Shown here: positions 23,961 through 36,049 of the stretch, piece by piece
Layout: each line of letters starts with the position of its first letter
Position numbering within the stretch: position 1 is the first letter of the stretch
DNA from: Stromatinia cepivora
Taxonomy: Eukaryota; Ascomycota; Leotiomycetes; Helotiales; Sclerotiniaceae
Length of the DNA: 64,000 nt
Assembly: GCA_014898415.1 (NCBI GenBank)
Contig: RCTD01000002.1
Span: forward strand, 2,914,001-2,978,000
Direction of reading: 5' to 3'
The notes under the pieces: model-generated
Database searches by the model: none
What the model was told of the DNA's origin: nothing
The model's input: only the letters and a program-made list of their open reading frames with translations
Made by a program: the position numbers and the translations under genes

Positions 23961-23971
23961 GAACTCATAAT
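23950..23971 (-). promoter_or_regulatory. Putative primer-binding site of copia-A (half-tRNA type)
   Basis: Directly inside the 5' LTR the minus strand reads ATTATGAGTTCGGTAG. Its complement contains GAACTCATAAT, resembling the anticodon stem-loop of a tRNA-Met (CTCATAA). Several copia elements are primed by a tRNA cut in the anticodon loop, so this would be a half-tRNA primer site. This is inferred from resemblance only. Confidence 0.4.
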
Positions 23972-24280
23972 TATTATAGGATAATATAATTATACAGCAC
24001 TTTCAAGGATTGTTGAATAAATAGTACATATAATTGGTAGAATAAAAGAATTGAATGATTTGCCCTTAATTATATGAATCAAAAACTATATATATAGAAC
24101 AAATGAATGATTATCTAGTCGATATACATCTTAATTAGACTAGATCTTTGTTTATTAGTATATCAGGATCACCTTATCAATTAATGGATTGGTAAGGGCT
24201 AGTAGATCCTTCATTCCGATTGAAAAGTATACGCTTTGATCCTTTATAAGATACAGGGGATTGCGGGGCTTTCCGTGACA
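23972..24280 (-). repeat. copia-A 5' LTR (309 bp)
   Basis: Right LTR of the full element. Its plus-strand end CCGTGACA is the best preserved terminus of the family and defines the TGTCACGG start. No C-run follows it, unlike the three 3' LTRs, which fits a 5' LTR. Confidence 0.9.
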
Positions 24281-24285
24281 ATATC

Positions 24286-25139
24286 AAAGCTATAAATAAT
24301 AATTAGAGAATAAAAATTTCTATTTGATATAGAAACTTATAATCAAATCCAATTATTGTTATTCTGATTTTGATTACTATTGATAATAGAATTAAGTTTA
24401 GAATACTAAATATTCTTTTCTTATTATACAATAAGGAATATATCTTCGAACTTTTGTATACCTAATATAATTTAACAGAAAAATACTTTTGCTACAATAT
24501 TTATCCTTTAATATCAACGAAATCAATCTTTACCAATTCGTATATTATATTGCAGAGTCTTATTTTCCTTCTAGAGTATTTCATTTTCTATTTCGAATGA
24601 AAAAAGCAAAGCTAAACCAAAAGTCAATAGAAATAACTTATTGATTAATCTTTGGTCTGTCTTTTTGAAGGTTAAGGATTGTAACTGAAATTTAGCTTAA
24701 TTTATCTTTTGATAATATATAATTTTTCCGATATATATTATAAATATATAGAATATAAGATTAACCTTATTATTAATATATAAAGGAATTAAGATTCCGA
24801 CTTTTATATCCTAAATAAACTTAATTTTACCCTGTATTTTTGAATCGAAAAATCTACCTTTCATTCTATATATAGATTTCATTCAATTCCTTTATAATCA
24901 GAATTCAAATGTATTAAAAGATTTCTACCAATTGATTTAAATATTCTAATAAATATATATCTTTTCCAAAACTATCCTATCCCAAAATATATTTCATAAA
25001 CAAAATTTCTATGAAGATATTTTTATTATTAAAATTTTCTTTTTATATCAAAATCCAATTTCAAAAAAACTTAATAAAATATTTTTGCTGAAAAAAACTT
25101 ATCAGTTAAACTTACATTTTTTATTCTGAAATCCAATTT
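24286..25139. other. A+T-rich stretch, nothing recognised
   Basis: Between the copia-A TSD and the tandem-repeat block. No coherent frame, LTR or inverted repeat was found. Confidence 0.4.
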
Positions 25140-25154
25140 TTATTATTTAAAAAG

Positions 25155-25540
25155 CTATTAAAAGATTTCTATTGAAAGATTTCTATTGAAAGATTTCTAT
25201 TGAAAGATTTCTATTGAAAGATTTCTATCAATAAAACTTTCATTATTCTATTCCAAAATCCAAAATCCAATTTCTGTTATCCAAAAAATTATTAATAGAT
25301 TTCTATTAAATGATTTCTATTAAAAGATTTCTATTAATAAAATTTTCATTATTTTATTCCAAAATCCAAAATCCAATTTCTATTATTCCAAAAAACTATT
25401 AACGGATTTCTACTATATAATTTCTATTAAAAGATTTCTATTAATAAAACTTATATTATTCTATTCCGAAATTTAATTCTTATTATCCAAAAAGTTATTA
25501 ATAGATTTCTATTAAAAGATTTCTATTAATAATATCCTGA
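25155..25540. repeat. Tandem repeats: 14-bp units inside a larger ~120-bp repeat
   Basis: From 25160 a 14-bp unit, AAAGATTTCTATTG, is repeated about five times. The whole block, ending in AATAAAACTTTCATTATTCT and a CCAAAATCCAAAATCCAATT part, is then repeated with variations about every 110-125 bases to about 25540. A minisatellite with higher-order structure; no coding role is seen. Confidence 0.8.
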
Positions 25541-25671
25541 TTTTCAAAACCTATTTAAAGGTTTTTATCTGATTTATTACTATTAATAAGATTTTTATTA
25601 TTATATTTTTATTATAAAATACAAAATATTCTTTTTTGTTATTTATATCTATTATATCACAATTGTAAAGG

Positions 25672-27150
25672 GAAAATGGATTAATTGGAATTGTTAAAAT
25701 TGATATATTCTATTCCAAATTAAATGAAAATAGAGATATATATAGAAATATTATTGAAAGATTGAAACAAATATTTCGAAAACAAAATTATAAAGATTAT
25801 AATATTTCTAATTACATTCTGATTTTTTTAAATAAAACAGAATTAAATATAATATCAATAGTTTTCGGCGAAACCCTATAAAAGCTTAATAGATTGATTA
25901 TTTATATTAAATACTTTGATAAGGAAGTATATTACAATGTTCAATATAATACAAAAATGAATGATGAAATGGAAATTATGGTTTAGAAGAGAAAGTTTAT
26001 CAATTACAAAAGAATTAATTTGAATTAATTATTTAAATATAAAAATATTATAAAACTTTTCGATTGCTTTATTTCAATACCCAGTTTTTGGATAAGATTA
26101 GAATTAGAAAATATCCAAAAGAATTTGATTTTATATTGTGATAAAGAAATCAAGTGATATTTAGAATATATTCGATCAGTTTGGAAAAAGGTAATATTAA
26201 ATAATATATTCATTCAAAAAACAATAGATATTGAAATAATTCGTTTGCTTCAACTTCGTATTCTATTATTGAATTATAATGACTGGAAATTCATTAATTC
26301 CGAAATAATATCCAACAAACTTTTTCTCAAAATAATTGATCCCAAAACAAGGCAAGATATATTAGAAGCTATTTTGATGGTAGATTATTTGATATCTAAT
26401 TTCAAAACTATATATGAAAACTTCAAATACTTAGAAGTTGATGTGAAGATATTGAAGAACCTATTTATTATAAAAAGCCCATAGCTTATCATATATAATA
26501 CTTTACATTTGGTTTAAATCTATAACAATACGTTTTTGGTTGAAAACAAAGATAAAAGATCCCATATCAAAGGAAAGTATTCGAATGAATTTATTTAGGG
26601 GATTATTTATAAACAAGTTTGGATTTGGATATTAAAAAAAATTTCTGAGTTAGAAAAGCGGGTATTATAAAAAGAATATAAACTATCATTATACTAGTTT
26701 ATAATAGATTTAATATTACAATATGAATTTGTTAAATTCGTAAAGGATATGGGAATTAAGATAAGAAAGATTAAAAGTAGATTCTAAGGTGATATTAGAT
26801 ATAAGATAATGTTGACTTCAATTTGTTAAATATATTTTTCTTATAAAAAAGATAAAATTGAAAGAATAACAATTAGCTTTGTAAAAAAATTACCTATCAT
26901 TAATTCAAATAATAAATCTTTAATTGATACTAATGAAAAATATGATAATATAAAGAATATATCATTATCAATGGATTTGGGTTATCGATGAGGCGTCTCA
27001 TTTGTAAAGAGTTATATTATAGAAAAGAAGGAATTCTATTTTATTTATCTTTCGAAAATCTTATATATTATAAAAGATAATATATCTTTTTATTTATTTG
27101 TTCTTCAAGATTTTATCTTTTTTTTTTTAACAGAACAGTCGATTTTGAAA
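25672..27150 (+). pseudogene. DUF3723-like gene, conserved N-terminal part
   Basis: A single frame (codon starts 1 mod 3) is coherent from 25672 to about 27150, with stops mostly at likely Gln/Trp codons. The central part (26245-26484) has 79 open codons: a LLQLRILLLNYNDWKFINSE block, a KTRQDILEAILMVDYLIS block, then TIYENFKYLEVDVKILKNL. This order, ending further on with a GVSFVKSYIIEKKEFYFIYL block and a FVLQDFIFFFL block, resembles fungal DUF3723 proteins, a family without known function common in repeat-rich ascomycete genomes. It follows the minisatellite and is continued by the repeat-bearing region 27162-30600. No TIR or LTR of its own was found. Confidence 0.55.
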
Positions 27151-30100
27151 TTATTGAGATTATGAATTCCAATAAATATAAAATGAATAATTTCAATATT
27201 GCAATCAATATTAATAATTTATATTCAACATCCCTTTTTAAAAATACCCTATCAAGTATGATTGAAAACTTATTCTATTCTTTGATTAATAGAAATAATA
27301 GATCTTCATTTTTATTTAAAACCCTTATAAACCAAAACTTTCTTTAATCCATTATAGATCCTTCGAATTTATAATTATAATATCTAAATCCAAAAAACGA
27401 AATGGATTTTGTATTTGATTTATCGATTATAATAAATAATAAATTAATAAAAGCATATACAGATTTAATCCCTTTCCAAACCAAAATTATTGATGAACAT
27501 TTAGAATCAGAAAATGATCAAGATTTTATATTGCCAATAGATCAAAAATCATTGATTTATCTTGATGAAGAAAAAAATAGTGATAATTAATATAATATCT
27601 AGAAAACGGATATCCATAAGAGAAAATATAATACTAAGAGAAAAAAACCAGATATCCAAGTTTCCAATAATATTTCGAGAATACAAAAGAAATATAACAA
27701 AAAGAAAAGGAAAAGAATTTTTAAATCTAATACTTTAATTCAAGATCTAAAGGTATCACGGAATTATCGATCATTATTAATATCAATGATATTAAAAACA
27801 TCTTTATTAGATAAAGATATAATACCCTTCAATAATCAATTAATTTATAGGGCAGATATTCCTGATCGGAATATAACAAATATTATATGGAACCTAAAAG
27901 ATACATCTACTTTACCTACAAGATCTTTAGGACTTTCGGATATCTCACCACTCATATCAACATTCGAATAGAAGACCAGTTCTAGTAATAATCATTTAAA
28001 TTTATAATCTGGGAATCATAATTAAGGTATTTATATCATAATATTATTAAAGTCTAAAAGTACTTGATTATTAGTATTATTAATATTACTGCCCAAATTA
28101 TCTCTAAATTATCGATCAACGGAAAACTCAGAGTAATAATTAATAGCATTACAATCAAAGTTATAAGAAACTGGTTCTATAACAAAGGATCAAATTAATA
28201 TATTAAAATTGATTGTTTCGCTTAATACTGAAATCATATATGAAATTGTAATTGATTATAAATAGAATCCTGAAGATCTATCTAGATTATCTATAATATC
28301 AACAATAAATATTGATACCAATTTGTAACAAAACAAAGTAATTGAAGATATCAATAATACAATAACAATACAAACAAGAATATCTAATATAGAAAACAAA
28401 ATCATTATCGATCCTTAATATATGAAATTCTGTAGGCAGATTCTAAGAAATATATTCGAACTTTCATCTATACAATTTTTTTTGTAATTGATTAATTATA
28501 TACAAAAAAGATATAAAAATCTCATTAATTCATCCAATCTGATTTATTCAGAGAATATCATTCTAATTATCATTTAAACAAATGATCAAACTATAAAAGA
28601 TGAACTAATAAATAATCTAATTATATCATTATAATTAAATATAATACTTAATATTATTAAAAAAAATAATAATATATAGGATATATCAATAATAAATTTG
28701 GAAATAAAATTCCTAAAAGAATCAAAAAGATTTATATCATTAATTATAAATATTATAAAGGAAAATCTATCTACAGAACAATTATAATCAAATAAAGTAT
28801 TTATTATAATTAAAAATTATAAAAATATAAATATACAAGACAAAAATATACGATATACACCAACAATAAATTTGACAATAGAATTTCTGGAAGAATTAAG
28901 AAGATTTATATTATTAATTACAAATATTATAAAAGAAAACCTATCTACAAAACAATCAAAATCAAATAAAACATCTATTATAATCGGAAATAATAAAGGT
29001 ATATATACATAAGGCAGAAATATATAAACACAAGAAAAAGATATACAATATATATCAATAATAAATATAATAATAGAACTCCCGGAAAAACTAAGAAAAT
29101 CAATACTTATTCCACTCCCTTCAGAAATTACTCAGATTATAATGATTAATATAAAAGACAAAAATTCGAATATTAGTATTCTAATAAATTATAATAATAA
29201 TTGATCCTTGATTCCAATATATTAATTAAAAAAGAAAAATCTAAAGAAACTATTATTGATAAATCTACAATCACCCCAATGATATCCCTTTCAGACAATA
29301 AACAATCATTTATCCTATTCGATACCCTACAATCAAATATTACTGAAAACTTAAACAAAAGCCTAACCTTTTTTTAGTTAAAAATTATAATCAATGAATT
29401 TAATAGAATGAAAAACTAATATTGGATATTCAAGATAATAGAGGATATTAAATCTTATCTGGATAAATATTATAATTAAATATTAATAATCGAAATATTA
29501 AATTCAAAAGGTTTGAAAACTATTCCGGTTAAGCATTTTCTCCAATATATTGAAAAAAAAAAACAATTAATAATACATATTACTATTTCAAATATCAATA
29601 TTATAAAAAAATGAAAAAATAATCAAAAGATAAAAAAGATATAAAAAATCCCTTACTAAATAGAAAAAAAATATAAATAAAAGAATAAAGAAAGAGTAAT
29701 TAAAAGATATAAAAAGAATAAAAATAAAGAAAAAATCAAAAGAAAAAATATAATCAAAAGGAATAAATAAATCAAATAAAAAAGAATATAAATAATTGAA
29801 GAAAAGAAATCATAAAGAACAATTAGAATAATTAGTAACAATTTCTAAATGGATAAATAAGAAGGAAAAAGTAGAACAAGCGAAAGAAATCAAATCTTCC
29901 AAATTATCAGAAATATCTTTAATGAACTTTGAAGGGATAAAATAACTAAAAGAATCGGAAATTTTTATCAGATTAGGAAAAGAGAAATATTCAGAATAAA
30001 GAATATCAATTAAAACAAAAACAGTTATCAATAATTTAAAAGGATTGAAATATTCAAAATCATTAGAAAAGATTTCAATCAAATCCAAAAAGATAAATTT

Positions 30101-30600
30101 ATTTGAATTGAAAATACTTCCTGTAAAATCAAAAAAAACATTTCCTAAGTACACTAAATTTAATTTTTCCCAAATCAAACCAAAAGGCATAAATTCTAAA
30201 AGAGAAAATAATATACTTTATTCTACAAAGAAAAATAAAAAGAAGTATTCCTTAAATCTTTATAATACAAAAATAAAGTTAAGAAAAAATAAACTTTTAA
30301 AATCTGAATTTACAAAAAGAAGGAAATTTTCAGAATCTTAAAATATAAAAAAAAGAAAGCTTTTAAGAATTAATAAAAAGAAATATTCAAGATCTAATAA
30401 TCTAAAGAAACTTCTTCCATTTATAGATTTTGTTTTTAAAAAGAAAGTTATTTATAAATAATCGGAAATATCTACAAATATAAATAGAATCAATAATAAC
30501 GAAATATATAAACAATTATATATACCTGATAATCAATCAAATAAATTTGTAAGCAAAGGACCCCATAAATCAATAGATTTATTTTCAATTGAAAATTGAA
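27151..30600 (+). pseudogene. Continuation of the DUF3723-like gene: disordered region, tandem repeats, Lys-rich tail
   Basis: After a frame change near 27150 (indel or intron) coherent frames continue: 27162-27347, 27402-27590 and 27786-27971 share one phase. At about 28680, 28851 and 29046 the same block starts again (NLEIKFLKESKRFISLIINI, NLTIEFLEELRRFILLITNI and a similar third), giving a degenerate tandem repeat of about 57-65 residues. From about 29800 to 30597 a Lys-rich frame (phase 0) has few stops; it includes 98 open codons at 30045-30341 with KSKKINLFELKILPVKSKK. Whether it is one protein with the preceding domain or a separate gene is open. Confidence 0.4.
28680..29110 (+). repeat. 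Coding tandem repeat, three units of ~170-195 bp
   Basis: Units start near 28680, 28851 and 29046. Each begins with an ATATATCAATAATAAAT-like block and continues with AAAAGAAAACCTATCTAC-like and ATTATAAT blocks. Units differ by substitutions and small length changes. They keep the reading frame, so they are repeats of a protein segment. Confidence 0.6.
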
Positions 30601-32190
30601 TATAAATATATCTATTCGAATATAAATTAAACTAAAAATATAGATTTAAAAATTATAGATTTAATATTTTAGATATTAATAAAGGATTAACAAAATCGAA
30701 TTCCTATTTATACATAATACCGATTTACGAACCTATAGCATTCAAAATTTGTAAAACTAATAAAGCTTTTGCATCAATCATTTAATTATTACGAAGATTT
30801 TATCGATCCTGTCATCATAGCTATTTCGATTTATAATTATAAAGTACAGAGGAGGTATTGAGTAGTATTATAGAGGAAGAATATTATACTCGAAGATATT
30901 TTGGATTAAAGTTAATTAAAAGGACTTTCTATTATCAAAAAGATCTTTTGATTTTGATATAGTTTTTTGTAAAAAATGTTATTATTATTATAGGGCGATT
31001 AGATATTTATTAAAAAAGGTTTGGGTTATTTAGGATATTCTTAAATCTACTATATTTTTATTCGAAATAGAATAAAAAAGGATATATATTTTATAAGAAT
31101 TAAAAGAATATAAAATAATATTTATAATAAAAAAGTAAAATTATTCCTAAGAAGAGATTTATAATACTCCTTTATATAAGATTCAAATAATGATCCAAAT
31201 ATAATATTTTACAAAACTTAAAAAGTGATTATAAACACTTTATATTATCTTTTTTTAATTGATTTTAATTCCAACAAAAAGGAAGTTTTAAATTATATAA
31301 TATAAATAAATTCAATGCCAACCTCCTATTACAAGAATTGCTATCTAAATCATTTAGAAGTATTCTAAATTCTTGAAATAAATTATAATTAAATATCAAA
31401 CAAAAACTTAAATAACAATAATAATAAAATATATTAAATAATTGATTTTGAATACGAAACTTTACAATAAAGAAATCTATTCTGATTATATAAATCTTTA
31501 TACTTCCTTAGAATTGTTCTACTCAATACTTATCTGACTAATCCTTACCAATTCAATATCTTTTCTAATAAAACCTTATTTTATAGTACATTATTCTTTC
31601 CATTAATTTATAAATATTAAAATTCAAAAATATCAAATGAAATATTTAAACAAGATTCAACAAAAGAAATAATAGTAATTAGATATTGATAATCCGGAAA
31701 ATATTATAATATATTATAATAATAATATTTAGAAAAGGAAAAAGATAATTCAATCCTTCTATATTTAATTGAATTCCAAATATTATAATTAAGATTTATC
31801 AAAACTTAATTATAAAACAATTTTTGTAATATCATAAGCGAATCATAATATATATTCTATACATTATAATATTACCCCTTCTTCGCCATAATATTTACTT
31901 CCTTCAATTTTCTTTCTATTCCAAAAATCGTTTGAATAAAAATTTCCAAATTAAAATAATCCCTTAAAAGTATAATCTTCTATAAAAGGATTCATTATTG
32001 ATTATAAAAACTATATATTGTTACTCCTATTAATTATATTTTATTAATATAATCCTGATAATTTATTAATTATAAATATCAAATCCTCTCAAAAAAATAT
32101 TAGTACCAAAAGATTCATTACCTTTTTATTTAATATATAAACAATATTATATAAAAATAAAAGAATAATATAAACAAAAAAAAGAATATT
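30601..32190. other. A+T-rich stretch, nothing recognised
   Basis: No coherent frame on either strand, no repeat pair seen. Possibly further parts of decayed genes. Confidence 0.4.
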
Positions 32191-32191
32191 G

Positions 32192-34390
32192 GAATTGTTA
32201 AATCAATACAAAATAGTTTTAAAAATGAAGTTATTAAGGTTTTCAGTATATCTAAATAAAATCATACAGGTATTACACTCATCTATTTCCCAGAAATTTC
32301 TATATATAACTTTCTTGAAGGGCTTTTTTATCGAATAAAAACTAAATTTAATATTAATATTAAATATAATAATGAAATATCCATTTATAATGAACTTAAT
32401 CAAAATTTATACAAAATAATTGTTTAAAAAATAAAAGAACTACGAAATATATTCAAATATATAAGTATTATATTCCTTCAAATTATTAATTACATATTTG
32501 AAAATATAAATATAAACTTTAATAAAAACAATATCTAATTGATACTAATTATCAAAATTATTATTCTTGATAATATCTTCAATTAATACTTTAATAAAAT
32601 TGTAGAATATATTCAAAAATGGACTTTATATAAAATAAATAGACTAAACAATGAAAACCGATTTCATAAAAAAGAATATCTATTATAATCGATTTAATCC
32701 AATAAACTATCCAAAATAAAAATAAACTTTCCCTATACTAAAACTTTTATTATATATATACAAATATTAATTATACATCATTCGTTTTCAGAAATTGCGA
32801 TCTTCTATTTCCTTAATAATATTAACTGGATTTGAAAGGATTATAATTATACGGAAATATATAATATATCCTAAATATACAATCTATATATTTTTGAAAT
32901 CCGGAACCTTTTTATATAAACTAAACAATATCCAATAAACCTTGTTTGTAAAATTCAGTATATAAACCAATGAAATAGATAATATAAATAACAAAAATAC
33001 CAAAAATCGCTCAATACCATTTTTCCACATTCTTTTAATTATTAATCATTCTAATATTAGTTTACAAATAATAAGAAAAGTATTTACAGATTGAAAGATC
33101 TTAATGAACCTATTATATTCAAAAAATAAACTGTATTATAAACTATAAAGAATTTACAATTATCCGTTATATAATTATATAAAAGGATTATTTAATATAG
33201 ATATAATTTGTTTATCAATTATTATATTACATTCTTTTTCATAATTATCAATTTTGTAATAAATACTATCAAGAAATTCGCATTGTTTTTGAAAAATCCA
33301 TTTATCTAATATAATCTCAAAAATAATAAATCGATATAATACAAAAACGAAAATTTTATATTTATATAATAATTTTCTAGATATTATATTTGAAGCTTTA
33401 TTTCCTTTAAATAAAAGAGAGTTAATAATTGTTAAAAGTTTTGATACTATTTCAATTGATGATGATATTATTCAAAAATAGCTATTGTAGAATCCAAAAG
33501 TCCTATAAGAATATTTGTTCTCGGTTGTAATAGATCTGTATATGAAGTTGTATATATGATTACAATTCTTTAGTAGAAATTATAAAAAAGAATATATTTA
33601 TAAAAACATTAAGTATAATTAATTATTTGATTTTATAAAATCAATAAATAATAGAAGATAATTATTATAAAATAAAGATTTTGTAAGGTATTATAAAAGG
33701 ATATTTATATATATTTCTAATTCGTTATAATTATATATGATATAATTTACTTACGAAGTATCATTTCCAATAATCATTTATCAAACTAATATTTCGATAT
33801 CTAATCTTGTATAATGAATAAGGTTCAGGATTATAATACTATAAATCTTTATAGGGAATTTATCGAAGTATATTATCGAAAATTACCATAACAAAAACAT
33901 CAACTATAAATCCTAAGATTGAAAAAGAAAAAACATCTTATATTTCGAAATTCATAATAGTATCCGTTATAAATTCTTAATTTTAATAGGATTAAATAAA
34001 AAAATGTATTAAATTATTTAAATCATTTTGAATTAAAAAATAATAGAATTGGAAAGATATTATAAATCTTGATTATAAATTAAAATTCGATATCCAAGTA
34101 ATCTATCTTATTTATCGATTTAGTTTTATATTCTAGAATAAAATCTAATATCTATAAAACAAATATTATATATAAATTGGATAGGATTTATTCAATGAAT
34201 AAAATATTTCAGATATTCTTTGTTATTCAGGATATTAACAAATAATCAAAGTTTCAAAGAAATGGGGATCGGAAATAAAACATTAATTTATTCTTTCGTT
34301 AATAATCCTTGTATACAAATATTGATATTGATTATAATTAGGATTAAAATTAATCTAATTAACTTTTAGTAACTTTAATCCTTATTTATA
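32192..34390 (+). pseudogene. Unidentified decayed reading frame
   Basis: The frame with codon starts 2 mod 3 is coherent at 32192-33050 (blocks NHTGITLIYFPEISIYNFLEG and YNNEISIYNELNQNLYKIIV) and again at 33302-33640 (NFLDIIFEALFPLNKRELII, then VKSFDTISIDDDIIQK and EYLFSVVIDLYMKLYI). Both parts are in the same phase, so they may be one gene of 700 codons or more. Stops are mostly TAA/TAG where Gln would fit. The composition (charged residues spaced among Ile/Leu/Phe) looks like protein rather than chance. No family is recognised. Boundaries are approximate. Confidence 0.35.
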
Positions 34391-35779
34391 TTCAAAATCT
34401 ATCATTTCAATTTGATATTCTGTCATCCACCATCAGTTATAGCTTTATATTATACTTCGTTGTAATATAAATCAAAAAGAAAGGATATCGTGGTTACCTT
34501 AATCAAAAGTATTATTCAATATAAATAATTTAGAGGGGTATTATTATATTGAATAGCTAATTAAGCCTATATAAGCTTATATTTACAAATTAAATTAGAT
34601 TATAAAATAAGAATTTTCATTATACTATTAATCCGAATTCATGAAATTATTTTGGAAAAGAAATAATCAGAAAGATTATAAGGTAGAAACAAAATCACTG
34701 GATCCTAATCAAATATTTCTGGAAAGATTCTTAAGAGATATTTTTTAATTTAATTATTTATTAAATAAGGTATTAATATCAATAAAATATTATTGAATAA
34801 AATAAAGGCAAATAATAACAAAAATATGATAAAAAATAGTTTAAAAAGATAATCAAAAGATTGAAATCGAAGGAGAATGGAGAAGGCAAGGGTGGGTATA
34901 ATATAGAGATTAAATTAGAAAATATTATTATAAACCTTGTTTTGTTAGAATTGATTCAAAAAGTATATATAAAAATTTTAAAGATAATGAAAAGAAGATA
35001 GAAAAATAATATATAAAAATTAAATGATCAAAATAATTTAAGAAAAAATAGATTTTTCTTTTATACAAGATTCTTAAAGGATTTTGACCTTCAAATATTT
35101 ATAATATTGTTTACTAAGAATTGCTCATTACTATATCCTGATATATTTAGTATATTATAATTTAAAGAATTTCTCTATACTTTTTCTTCCATTCTATCTT
35201 CTTATCATTTTAGACTTTCTCAATAAAAGTTTAGATTATATAATATTATCCCTTTCTAAATCTTTGGATTTCAATATTATTATCTTCTATACCCACTCTT
35301 ATAGATATATCAATTAAATCTAAATCTATATACTATATAATATTAATTATTGATTAAAGAATATTACTTAATTAATATAAATCTATAAATATAATGAATC
35401 TCAAAGATAATATAATATAATATCATTTATTATACTAAAAATAAATGAAACCTACCCGCAATTTCAAAAATAATTATAATAAAAATTAATTATTTGAAAA
35501 ATATCTATAAAAGAATATTTCTTTTAATTCTATATAATATCTTCAAATTTATTTAATCTTACCTTAATATACTTCAAATTTTATTTTTTAAAAAATCCTC
35601 GAATTTCAAAGTTTTTTATCTATTTATATAATAATTATGAATATCAAATTGTTTTTATTCAAATCATCTTTATTATTCCTTATACTTCAAAATAAATCGA
35701 TTTCTTCATTAATTACCTCCAATTCTTTTATAGATTATTTTATATTTGGGGTATAACCTTTAAAAAACAATTTATTCTA
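34391..35779. other. A+T-rich stretch, nothing recognised
   Basis: Between the unidentified frame and the Fot1/pogo element. It includes a short purine-rich stretch near 34868-34895 but no gene, repeat or LTR that can be supported. Confidence 0.4.
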
Positions 35780-35781
35780 TA

Positions 35782-35823
35782 ACCGATTTCCCTACATCAT
35801 GCACAACCCCACATCTTACACAC
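35782..35823 (+). repeat. Left TIR of Fot1/pogo A
   Basis: Pairs with 37925-37966. Contains the GC-richer block GCACAACCCCACATCTTACA, which stands out from the A+T-rich surroundings. Confidence 0.85.
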
Positions 35824-36049
35824 CCTTTATATTCCTACTACAATCACTTCAAAATTCGATATTAATTATAAATTATAAAATATAAAACTATAATTCTTTT
35901 TGAGTAATAAAAAGATATAATATTATTCTATAGAATTAAAAAACCTTTATATTTTCAATTTCAATGAAATCTTGATATATCGTCCAGTCTTTAAATATAA
36001 TACCCTTTCTTTTTCTTTTATTATTGATTTATTAATCTCTATAACATTA

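Larger units (their letters stand above)
4774..24285 (-). mobile_element. Full-length copia-A Ty1/copia element, interrupted by a Ty3 element
   Basis: Minus-strand element from LTR 4779-5087 (3' LTR) to LTR 23972-24280 (5' LTR), flanked by the identical 5-bp TSD ATATC at 4774-4778 and 24281-24285. Removing the nested 11,215-bp Ty3 element and its 4-bp duplicated target leaves about 8.28 kb. From right to left come gag, protease, integrase, RT, RNase H, then about 1.9 kb of non-pol DNA and a polypurine tract. The order gag-PR-IN-RT-RH defines Ty1/copia. The length is large for copia because of the extra 1.9 kb. All domains carry many stops, so the element is dead. The copy starting at 56509 is colinear with it to within a base or so over 7 kb. 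Confidence 0.92.

Noticed and set aside
25155..25540. CRISPR-like array
   Set aside because: The 14-bp units are directly adjacent without unique spacers; it is a minisatellite.
29656..29841. Minus-strand very hydrophobic frame (Leu/Phe/Ile runs)
   Set aside because: It is the complement of a Lys/Asn-rich A-run region of the plus-strand gene.
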